In this document: positions 7,503 to 13,900 of the stretch, piece after piece
Layout of the letters: the number at the start of each line of letters is the position of its first letter
Numbering within the stretch: position 1 is the first letter of the stretch
NCBI GenBank assembly: GCA_015486145.1
Contig: WFSH01000082.1
Coordinates: 1 to 13,968 of the forward strand
Source: Mesoaciditogaceae bacterium
GTDB lineage: Bacteria; Thermotogota; Thermotogae; Mesoaciditogales; Mesoaciditogaceae
DNA length: 13,968 bases
Reading direction: 5' to 3'
Translations under genes and position numbers: made by a program
The notes under the pieces: generated by a model
The model's database searches: none
The model's input: only the letters and a program-made list of their open reading frames with translations
What the model was told of the DNA's origin: nothing

Positions 7503-8993
7503 ATGGTAATAAAAGATAAATTAACCATTGAGGATCTCATCAACGTTTCGAGAAATTACGAAAAGGTCGAACTATCAGAAGAAGCCGTTAAGAGAATAAA
7601 AAGATCGAGAAAAAATGTGGAAAAATTTTTAAGTACAGGTAAGGCAATATACGGCATAAACACGGGCTTTGGTGCACTTGCAAATGTCAAAATATCAAAA
7701 GAAGACATAAACGATCTCCAGACAAATCTCGTTCGAAGCCATTCAGCCGGTGTTGGCACACCTTTTGATGAAGAAACCGTTCGTGCCATGATGTTACTGC
7801 GAGCATTTTCTTTGTCAAAGGGATTTTCAGGTGTTAGAATAAACGTTGTTCAAGGAATACTTGATATGCTCAATCACAGAATTACGCCCATGGTTCCGTC
7901 TCAAGGATCCGTTGGAGCGAGTGGGGATTTAGCTCCCCTGGCTCATGTTGCGCTTTCTATGATGGGCGAAGGTGAGGTCTTTTACAATCACCAGAGGATG
8001 AATGCAATAGAAGCGCTTGAAAAAGAAGGATTAAAACCCCTAAAATACGAAGCAAAAGAGGGATTGGCACTTACCAACGGTACCCAAGCGATAACCTCTT
8101 TGTTGTCACTGGCGCTTTACGATGCAAAAACCTTATTTGAATCTTCTTTGATAATAGCATCCATGTCCGTGGATGCACTTAAAGGTTCCACCACACCGTT
8201 CGATCCAAGGATCCATGAGCTCAGGCCTTACAACGGTCAGAGATATGTGGCTGAAAAAATCATGGAGTATCTCGATGGTAGCGAGATCAGAAAATCGCAC
8301 TTAAACTGTTCAAAGGTGCAAGATGCCTATAGTCTAAGGGCAATTCCCCAGGTGCTTGGTGCGGTTAAAGACACCATTGACTACGTTGAGAATATAACAA
8401 TCACAGAAATGAATTCCGTAACGGACAACCCTTTGATTTTCGAAAATGGCGCGTTAAGTGGAGGAAATTTCCATGGTGAACCAGTTGCATTGGCCGCCGA
8501 TTTCCTCGCCATAGCCATAAGCGAACTCGCAAACATTTCCGAAAGACGTATAGATAGGCTGGTCAATCCGTTAGTTTCAGGGCTACCTCCTTTCCTTGCA
8601 AGAGGAAAAGCTGGATTGAACTCGGGGATGATGCTGTGGCAATATACAGCGGCTTCACTTGTGAGCGAAAACAAAGTTTTGGCTCATCCTGCCTCTGTTG
8701 ACTCAATACCAACCTCCGCCTATCAAGAAGATCACGTTTCTATGGGCACATTTGCCGCACGAAAACTAAGGATGATCGTGGAAAACAGCATGAGGGTCGT
8801 TGCCATAGAGGGAATGTTGGCGTCGCGTGCAATTAGATTTCACGCACCACTCAAAACGGGGAAAAAGTTGGAAAAATATGTAGAGCTTTTGAAAGAAAAC
8901 ACTCCAAGCGAGCGTGATAGTTATCTTGGAAAGCACTTTGAGGAAGTTCTTGAAAAGATAAGAACGGGAAGGATGATAAAAAGGGGGAAATAA
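7503..8993 (+). CDS. hutH: Histidine ammonia-lyase
   Basis: Deaminates L-histidine to urocanate and ammonia using the self-formed MIO electrophile, 496 residues, normal family length. Seen: Ala139-Ser140-Gly141 in GSVGASGDLAPLAH, the triad that cyclises to MIO; YGINTGFG with the catalytic tyrosine; NLVRSHSAGVG with the Ser-His pair typical of histidine rather than phenylalanine/tyrosine lyases; LTNGTQA; VQDAYSLRAIPQV; ELANISERRIDRLVNP; and QEDHVSMG carrying the glutamate associated with histidine specificity. The ATG follows the TAG stop of the ABC-F gene with no gap, and the GGAGGAGGAAG Shine-Dalgarno lies inside that gene. No hutU, hutI or hutG is in the window, so the gene is separated from the rest of the classical Hut pathway at this locus. 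Confidence 0.95.
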   Translation: MVIKDKLTIEDLINVSRNYEKVELSEEAVKRIKRSRKNVEKFLSTGKAIYGINTGFGALANVKISKEDINDLQTNLVRSHSAGVGTPFDEETVRAMMLLRAFSLSKGFSGVRINVVQGILDMLNHRITPMVPSQGSVGASGDLAPLAHVALSMMGEGEVFYNHQRMNAIEALEKEGLKPLKYEAKEGLALTNGTQAITSLLSLALYDAKTLFESSLIIASMSVDALKGSTTPFDPRIHELRPYNGQRYVAEKIMEYLDGSEIRKSHLNCSKVQDAYSLRAIPQVLGAVKDTIDYVENITITEMNSVTDNPLIFENGALSGGNFHGEPVALAADFLAIAISELANISERRIDRLVNPLVSGLPPFLARGKAGLNSGMMLWQYTAASLVSENKVLAHPASVDSIPTSAYQEDHVSMGTFAARKLRMIVENSMRVVAIEGMLASRAIRFHAPLKTGKKLEKYVELLKENTPSERDSYLGKHFEEVLEKIRTGRMIKRGK

Positions 8994-11261
8994 ATGCGTG
9001 CTGAAGATTTGTTTGAGTACATGAAATCAGGCAGCTATAAACCTTCAACAATTAGTGCTATAGCCAAAACACTCAAAAAGAGTCAAAAAGAAATCAAAAA
9101 GGCGATGAAAAATTTAGAAGAAGAAGATCTCGTGTATCGAACGAAAAATTGGAAATGGCACATACCAGCCAATGATGAGTTGATAGGTGAAATAAGATTC
9201 ATACGATCTGGAAGACGCTCCTTTGTGACCTCTTTTTCTGGGAAAGAGGCGCTCGTTGAAGTTGCTGATACCCTATGGGCATTAAACGGTGATAAAGTAC
9301 TCGTAAAAATGCTCAACAGAGAAGAGAAAAAATCTTCCACAAAATTTCCTTCTCATTCCAAAACAAATGAACAAGCTCAAGAGGAACTACCACGTGGTAG
9401 GGTGATAAGAATATTGGAGCGCTCTCTCAAAACAATCGTTGGAATTTACAGATCGCAAGGTGCAAATTTTGGTTACATAATTCCCGATGACTCAAAGATC
9501 ATATATGAATTCAGAGTTTCTTCAGATGATTCCATGAATGCCTCAACCGGTGAAAAAGTCGTTGGAAAGATCGTGCGCTATCCAGATGAATATTCCGAAG
9601 GTATGGCAAAAGTGATCGCCATACTTGGACGAGCCGATTCACACACCGTTGACATTCCAACTATTCTTGCAAAATACCAACTTCCGAATCCTGGAGAGTT
9701 TCCATCAAGCGTTTTGAAAGAAGTGAGAAAACTTCCCGCAAAAATAAGTAAAGAGGAAATGAATACGAGAAAAGACCTAAGAAATAAAAAGATTTTCACG
9801 ATCGATGGAGCAGATTCCAAAGACTTTGACGATGCGGTATCGATCGACAAACTCTCAAACGGTAATTATCTGTTGGGCGTGCACATAGCAGACGTGTCTC
9901 ATTATGTGAAAGAGGGAAGTGCAATAGACAGAGAAGCCTTCAAACGTGGTACAAGTGTTTATCTGCTGAACACCGTAATTCCGATGCTTCCGTTTGAACT
10001 TTCAAATGACCTTTGCAGTTTGGTGGAGGGAAAAGACAGACTTACTGTGTCAGTCGAACTGGAAATTGATGAATATGGCCGGGTAGTTAAAAAGGAGTTT
10101 TCAAAAAGTGTGATAAGATCTGTGAAAAGACTCACCTATGAGAAAGTCGAAAAACTTCTGAAGAAGCCATCTCAGGAAATTGAAAGTGAGATCGGTTTTT
10201 TGAGAGAAGACCTTGAAAATATGGAAAAACTCGCGCGCATCTTGAAGATAAGCAGATTAGGACGGGGGGCCATTGAATTTGAATCAAACGATGTGAAAGT
10301 CATACTCGACAAAAACGGTGAAGTGGAAGATATCGTGTTGAAAAAGCAAAGCACATCTGAATCCATGATAGAAGAGTTTATGATAATGGCAAATGAAGCT
10401 GTGGCAGAAATATTTGACATTCAAGATCTTCCCTTTATTTATCGGGTGCACGATAGACCTGATCCGGAAGCTTTAACCAAACTTTCCGAATATCTTCAAG
10501 CCATTGGCTTAAAGTTTAAAATAACGGAAAATGTTCAGCCCATACTTCTGCAAAGGATTCTCGAGCAGATAAAAGATCATCCATTGGAGGCGATCATTCA
10601 AAGACTCCTTGTGAGATCGATGAAAAAAGCTGTTTATTCCGAAACGAACGTGGGTCACTTTGGTCTTGCTTCTCTGAATTACACGCATTTCACAAGTCCA
10701 ATACGGCGATACCCAGATTTGGTTGTCCACAGGCTCTTAAAAGCGCACATAGAAAACAGTGGCTTCAAAGAAAAAGAAATAAAAAGACAGATGAAACTCC
10801 TTCCAGAAGTGGCACGTCAAAGTTCAAAGCGAGAAATCGTGGCAGACAACGCTGAGAGAGATTTGATAGCGATGAAAAAAGCTGAATACGCTCAAAAACA
10901 CATCAACGAAGTTTTCGACGTGGTCGTAACGGGTGTCACGGAATTTGGACTTTTCGTTGAAATTCCAGAAAAAGCCATAAGTGGGCTGATACACATATCA
11001 TCTTTAGACGACTATTACGTGTACAATCAGAAATTGAATCAACTCTTGGGTGAGAGAAAGGGAAGGATTTTCAAGCTCGGTGACAAGATCCGAGCAAAAA
11101 TCGTCTCAGTTGATAAAACCAAGGGTTTGATAGATTTTACGTTGGAGGAAAACAAAAATGGAGAAAAGCGAAAAAAGCAAACTGATAAGCAGACTAAAAA
11201 AAGTGGAAGGACAGGTAAAAGGCGTTCAAGCAATGGTAGAAAACGAAAGAGATTGCACTGA
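8994..11261 (+). CDS. rnr: Ribonuclease R (RNase II/R family 3'-5' exoribonuclease)
   Basis: Processive 3'-5' exoribonuclease that degrades structured RNA and takes part in RNA quality control, 755 residues. Domains seen in order: N-terminal winged-helix region (about 1-58); two cold-shock-like domains (about 63-135 and 136-215); RNB catalytic domain (about 255-585) with IDGADSKDFDDAV (270-282), whose Asp271, Asp277, Asp279 and Asp280 match the magnesium-binding cluster, and HFTSPIRRYPDLVVHRLL near its end; S1 domain (about 639-721); then a strongly basic Lys/Arg tail (722-755). The winged helix and basic tail favour RNase R over RNase II. ATG follows the hutH stop with no gap, with GGGGG seven bases upstream. 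The last 104 bases, coding the basic tail, also hold the start of the next gene in another frame. Confidence 0.95.
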   Translation: MRAEDLFEYMKSGSYKPSTISAIAKTLKKSQKEIKKAMKNLEEEDLVYRTKNWKWHIPANDELIGEIRFIRSGRRSFVTSFSGKEALVEVADTLWALNGDKVLVKMLNREEKKSSTKFPSHSKTNEQAQEELPRGRVIRILERSLKTIVGIYRSQGANFGYIIPDDSKIIYEFRVSSDDSMNASTGEKVVGKIVRYPDEYSEGMAKVIAILGRADSHTVDIPTILAKYQLPNPGEFPSSVLKEVRKLPAKISKEEMNTRKDLRNKKIFTIDGADSKDFDDAVSIDKLSNGNYLLGVHIADVSHYVKEGSAIDREAFKRGTSVYLLNTVIPMLPFELSNDLCSLVEGKDRLTVSVELEIDEYGRVVKKEFSKSVIRSVKRLTYEKVEKLLKKPSQEIESEIGFLREDLENMEKLARILKISRLGRGAIEFESNDVKVILDKNGEVEDIVLKKQSTSESMIEEFMIMANEAVAEIFDIQDLPFIYRVHDRPDPEALTKLSEYLQAIGLKFKITENVQPILLQRILEQIKDHPLEAIIQRLLVRSMKKAVYSETNVGHFGLASLNYTHFTSPIRRYPDLVVHRLLKAHIENSGFKEKEIKRQMKLLPEVARQSSKREIVADNAERDLIAMKKAEYAQKHINEVFDVVVTGVTEFGLFVEIPEKAISGLIHISSLDDYYVYNQKLNQLLGERKGRIFKLGDKIRAKIVSVDKTKGLIDFTLEENKNGEKRKKQTDKQTKKSGRTGKRRSSNGRKRKRLH

Positions 11262-11418
11262 CATAGTCATGCAAATAGCAGCGATACGAGCCGCTCTTGA
11301 TGCCGTTGCACAGCTGATAGTTAAAGACTATGCCATGTCATGTGTGGACGAAATCTCATCGGAAAATGGTAGCGAGAAAATTGAAAAATTGATGAAGTTA
11401 CTTTTTAAATACCTCTGA
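11158..11418 (+). CDS. CsoR/CstR/FrmR-family sensor repressor (DUF156)
   Basis: Small all-helical DNA-binding sensor, 86 residues, standard length. LISRLKKVEGQVKGVQAMVE (9-28) is the family's basic first helix, followed by ERDCTDIVMQIAAIRAALDAVAQLIV and KDYAMSCVDEI. Cys33 and Cys62 are 29 residues apart, as in CsoR and CstR, but the position four before the second Cys, normally the copper-ligand His, is Tyr58. The pattern x-Cys-Tyr-Cys therefore fits a CstR-like thiol/persulfide sensor better than a copper sensor. The ATG at 11158 has GGAGG (11144-11148) nine bases upstream, inside rnr, and the gene overlaps rnr by 104 bases in the +1 frame. No exporter, rhodanese or sulfurtransferase is adjacent, so the regulated genes are unknown. 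Confidence 0.88.
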   Translation: MEKSEKSKLISRLKKVEGQVKGVQAMVENERDCTDIVMQIAAIRAALDAVAQLIVKDYAMSCVDEISSENGSEKIEKLMKLLFKYL

Positions 11419-11433
11419 TTGGGGGAATGAAAA

Positions 11434-12702
11434 ATGAGAAAATATCAAAAAACGTTGGTCGTACTTTTTATTTTGGCAAGCCTTGTGGGAATTGCATGGG
11501 CTTCTCAAACCTTACTTAGTGCAAATGGAAGCGTTGTTTCGCAAGTTATTCAACTGATTCAGAAGTACTATTACAACGCAACATCGGTCAATTACCAAAA
11601 GCTTCAAAATGCGGCTATAGAAGCCATTATTAAAAATCTCGGAAGTAGGTTCACTTATTATTTTCCACCGGATGAAGTTAAACAATTTGAAATTCAAACC
11701 TCTTCCAAATACGGCGGCATTGGCACGGAAGTGACGTACGATTCAACGAAAAACGCCATAGAAATCATAAGTCCAATGTACGGTTCTCCCGCAGAAAAAG
11801 TCGGGCTGAAAAGCGGCGATCTGATAATTTCAATAAACGGTTCGACCGTGAAATCGCTTGGTTACATCCCAGCCGTAAATGCTTTGAGAGGAGTTCCAGG
11901 TTCTAAAGTGAAAGTGGAAGTCTACCGCCCATCTAAAAAAGCCACCATGACTTTCGTTATCACAAGGGCACTTATAAAACTCAAAACCGTGAAATTCACC
12001 ACGATAAACATTTCTAACATCAAAATAGGTTACGTGAGAATTACGAATTTCAGTGAATCCACTGGAAAAGAACTTTCGAACGCATTGGATTCCCTTTATT
12101 CTCAAAAGATCAAGGGACTTATAATAGATCTCAGAAACGATCCAGGGGGGCTTTTCTCACAAGCCTTAGAAGTTGCAAGCGATTTTCTTCCTAAAGGTAA
12201 ATTGATCGTCACCGTTAGAAATCGCTATGGTGTGGAACAGCCTTACCGTTCTTATGGAAATACTTACAAACGTTTACCAATAGTTATTTTGGTCAACCAT
12301 GGTTCTGCATCGTCTTCAGAAATAGTTTCTTCCGCGCTCAGAGATAATGGATACGCCGTTTTAGTTGGCGAAAGAACCTTTGGAAAAGCCGCCGTTCAAA
12401 CGGAAATCCCACTTTCGAATGGAGGATTGCTCTTGCTCGTCACCGATCACTACTTCACGCCGAATGGTCAAGACATAAACCTAAAGGGAATAACGCCTGA
12501 TTACGTTGTGGCCGAGTCTGGTGCCACGCCCACTAAAACCGAAAGCTACAAGCAACTCATTCAAAGTGTCGTGAGTTCAACTCAAAGCACCGCAACTGTC
12601 AACATAAAAAAAGATGTTCAACTTCAAAAAGCCCTGAAAATTCTTGTTGATGAGATCAAAGCTGGACTCTTTTTCCCTAAAAAATTGAAAAACTCCAAAT
12701 AA
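11434..12702 (+). CDS. ctpA: Secreted S41 C-terminal processing protease
   Basis: Serine protease of the tail-specific (CtpA/CtpB/Prc) family, exported and probably membrane-anchored, 422 residues. Seen: N-terminal hydrophobic signal/anchor (about 6-24); a helical N-terminal part; PDZ domain (about 92-178, KYGGIGTEV...SPAEKVGLKSGDLIISING); S41 core (about 195-365) with LIIDLRNDPGGL, then GSASSSEIVSSAL holding catalytic Ser293, and GERTFGKAAVQTE holding Lys318 and Gln322. The Ser-Lys-Gln spacing (25 and 4) is the same as in CtpB. In other bacteria such proteases trim envelope proteins and control peptidoglycan hydrolases, which fits the amidase gene that follows with a one-base overlap. ATG at 11434 with GGGGGA (11421-11426) seven bases before it, 15 bases after the sensor gene. 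The symbol is a family-level choice. Confidence 0.92.
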   Translation: MRKYQKTLVVLFILASLVGIAWASQTLLSANGSVVSQVIQLIQKYYYNATSVNYQKLQNAAIEAIIKNLGSRFTYYFPPDEVKQFEIQTSSKYGGIGTEVTYDSTKNAIEIISPMYGSPAEKVGLKSGDLIISINGSTVKSLGYIPAVNALRGVPGSKVKVEVYRPSKKATMTFVITRALIKLKTVKFTTINISNIKIGYVRITNFSESTGKELSNALDSLYSQKIKGLIIDLRNDPGGLFSQALEVASDFLPKGKLIVTVRNRYGVEQPYRSYGNTYKRLPIVILVNHGSASSSEIVSSALRDNGYAVLVGERTFGKAAVQTEIPLSNGGLLLLVTDHYFTPNGQDINLKGITPDYVVAESGATPTKTESYKQLIQSVVSSTQSTATVNIKKDVQLQKALKILVDEIKAGLFFPKKLKNSK

Positions 12703-13313
12703 TGAAAAAATCTTTTGTGTTTGTCCTCATACTGGCCATCGTTGAAATGGCGATGGCCGGTGTGCTAAGTGGAAAATTGATCGTCCTCGATCCTGGACAC
12801 GGTGGAATAGACGATGGTGCTATTGGCCCCACAGGTTTGAAAGAAAAAACGATAAATCTCGAATTAGCCTTGTCACTTTGCAAAATTCTTCAAACACAAG
12901 GGGCCAGCGTGTTGTTGACAAGAAGAACCGATGAGACCGTGTCGCTTTCTGCAAGAATTGCCCTTGCTAACGAAAAGCATGCCGCGCTCTTCGTTTGCAT
13001 CCATCACAATTCCATACAAAACGCACCAGAAGTTGACAGACCCCAGGTGTATTATTGGAGTGCAACTGACACATCCAAGCGTGCGGCGAGATTCATCCTC
13101 GATTCTTTGGAAAGATTCTTTACCGTTAAGGGTAACTTGCTGAGGAATGATTTTAAAGTTCTAAAACTTGCAGAAGTTCCAGCCGTGTTAGTTGAAATGT
13201 CGTTCATATCTTCACCAAAAAGAGAAAAATGGCTAAGAGATCCGTTTAACATATGGCGGGAAGCATTGGCACTTGACGATGGAATACTGAGATATTTCGA
13301 TCATTTAAAATAG
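12702..13313 (+). CDS. Secreted N-acetylmuramoyl-L-alanine amidase (Amidase_3)
   Basis: Zinc amidase that cleaves the bond between the glycan and the stem peptide of peptidoglycan, 203 residues: a minimal catalytic domain with no AMIN or SPOR domain. Seen: signal peptide (1-19, ending AMA before Gly20); LDPGHGG with zinc ligand His33; LKEKTINLELA with ligand Glu48; VCIHHNS with ligand His101; and LVEMSFIS with catalytic Glu165. The region between His101 and Glu165 is short, with no obvious autoinhibitory helix, so the enzyme may be controlled by other means, possibly the co-transcribed protease. The ATG at 12702 overlaps the TAA of the protease gene by one base (TAATG). No Shine-Dalgarno is visible before it, so expression probably depends on termination-reinitiation. 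Last gene of the operon. Confidence 0.92.
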   Translation: MKKSFVFVLILAIVEMAMAGVLSGKLIVLDPGHGGIDDGAIGPTGLKEKTINLELALSLCKILQTQGASVLLTRRTDETVSLSARIALANEKHAALFVCIHHNSIQNAPEVDRPQVYYWSATDTSKRAARFILDSLERFFTVKGNLLRNDFKVLKLAEVPAVLVEMSFISSPKREKWLRDPFNIWREALALDDGILRYFDHLK

Positions 13314-13376
13314 TTCTCTTTGCACTTTTTTCTCTTCTAAAAGCATGATAAAAGCAGTGATAGATGGAATGAAAAA

Positions 13377-13394
13377 CCGGGCCCGACGGCCCGG
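13377..13394. terminator. GC-rich terminator-like hairpin after the amidase gene
   Basis: CCGGGCC-CGAC-GGCCCGG is a perfect 7-bp all-GC stem with a 4-base loop, 63 bases after the amidase stop. It is well placed to end the rightward operon, but the bases after it on the plus strand (ATAAAGATTTG) are only a weak U-tract. On the minus strand it is followed by TTTTTC, so it is a better intrinsic terminator leftward. It may work in both directions or mainly block RNA entering from the right. Confidence 0.6.
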
Positions 13395-13754
13395 ATAAAG
13401 ATTTGACTCTTAGGAAATTCAACGAATACACAAAACTTGAGACAGACCCCTACCAAAGGAAACGGGGAGAAACAGATAGGCTTTACCTAAACTCTTGGCG
13501 CCATCTCTTGACCCTACCAATGTGGATAATTCAGCAGCCTTTTGTACGGGCAATTCATGAATTGCCCTTACGAAATCAAAAAACAATGAGCTCATATGTC
13601 CTGACAGTACTTCAAGGATGCTTGTTCTTTTACTTGATGACAAGGTATTTTTGAATGACTTTGTTCAAACTTACAAGAACAGAATAGAGAATTGTCATGT
13701 TTTATCCGCACAAAAATGAAGAGAACCGGAATCATTCGTCTCTTCCGTTGATGA
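13395..13754. other. Gene-free stretch with several inverted repeats
   Basis: No convincing gene is present. Reading frames through it on both strands lack ribosome-binding sites and family signatures. Contents: a TTGAGACAGACCCC motif at 13437-13450; two near-copies of GACCC(C)TACCAA (13445-13456 and 13510-13520); the REP-like palindrome at 13540-13575; an imperfect hairpin 13645-13655/13664-13674 flanked by TGTTCTT (13623-13629) and AAGAACA (13675-13681); and a hairpin with 7-bp outer arms GAAGAGA/TCTCTTC (13718-13724/13739-13745), which is followed by TTTTT on the minus strand. It resembles a place where small non-coding repeat elements have accumulated. Confidence 0.55.
13540..13575. repeat. 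REP-like palindrome (perfect 20-bp core)
   Basis: GGGCAATTCATGAATTGCCC at 13548-13567 is a perfect 20-bp palindrome. It extends outward through GTA/TAC and TTT/AAA with one mismatch (C13547/T13568) and one G-T pair, giving a 36-base inverted repeat that can fold into a long hairpin. From memory, palindromes of the form GTAGGGGCAATTCATGAATTGCCCCTAC are dispersed extragenic repeats in many bacterial genomes; this copy differs from that form at one base on each side. Chance translation of it gives FVRAIHELP on both strands, which explains the spurious reading frames here. No transposase gene is nearby. Confidence 0.65.
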
Positions 13755-13808
13755 TTTCGTGTAGATTTTTATTTTGACTCATCGACTTGCTTTCGTGTAG
13801 ATTTTTTA
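13755..13808. repeat. Direct repeat with 36-bp period upstream of the csp promoter
   Basis: TTTCGTGTAGATTTTT occurs at 13755-13770 and again at 13791-13806, 36 bp apart. The segments between are partly related: TTGACTCAT (13774-13782) and ATGAGTCAA (13808-13816) are inverted copies of each other. The first TTGACT, with TAGATT (13798-13803) at 18 bp, could be a weak upstream promoter. With only two units this is not a CRISPR array. It is more likely a promoter duplication or regulator-binding repeat. Confidence 0.55.
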
Positions 13809-13825
13809 TGAGTCAACTCGAAGTG

Positions 13826-13854
13826 TTGACTTTGATCGATTTAAGTGGTATGAT
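13826..13854 (+). promoter_or_regulatory. Strong sigma-70-type promoter of the cold-shock gene
   Basis: TTGACT (13826-13831), a 17-bp spacer, then TATGAT (13849-13854) preceded by TGG, giving an extended -10 as well. The -35 lies in an inverted repeat AGTCAAC-N7-GTTGACT (13811-13817/13825-13831) that could be an operator. Transcription should start near 13861, leaving a leader of about 40 bases. Confidence 0.85.
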
Positions 13855-13861
13855 GAGGTTG

Positions 13862-13875
13862 TGACCATAAGGTCA
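13862..13875 (+). promoter_or_regulatory. Hairpin at the 5' end of the csp leader
   Basis: TGACC-ATAA-GGTCA forms a 5-bp stem with a 4-base loop at the predicted transcription start. It could protect the 5' end of the mRNA, act as a DNA operator just downstream of the promoter, or be chance. The Shine-Dalgarno AAGGAGG (13886-13892) lies outside it, so it does not obviously hide the ribosome-binding site. Confidence 0.35.
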
Positions 13876-13900
13876 TACGAATTTTAAGGAGGCAAGATGC

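Noticed and set aside
8381..9850. Long minus-strand frames opposite hutH and rnr (such as 8381-8674 and 9578-9850)
   Set aside because: They are antisense to well-conserved genes, lack start signals, and resemble no protein family.
13320..13351. Possible promoter TTGCAC...TGATAA just after the amidase gene
   Set aside because: Spacing is 18-20 bp with a poor -10, and nothing recognisable is transcribed from it before the GC-rich hairpin.
13445..13467. CCCC-N13-GGGG as a CsoR-type operator
   Set aside because: Arms are only four bases with no further symmetry, and the site does not precede a suitable gene.
13403..13654. Open frames on both strands (also 13419-13643 minus) that could be small proteins
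   Set aside because: They run through the REP-like palindrome, which yields FVRAIHELP on both strands; no ribosome-binding site, no family resemblance, low-complexity chance composition.
13755..13806. Two-copy repeat with 36-bp period as a CRISPR remnant
   Set aside because: Only two units, T-rich, partly repeated spacers, no cas genes, and directly attached to a promoter.
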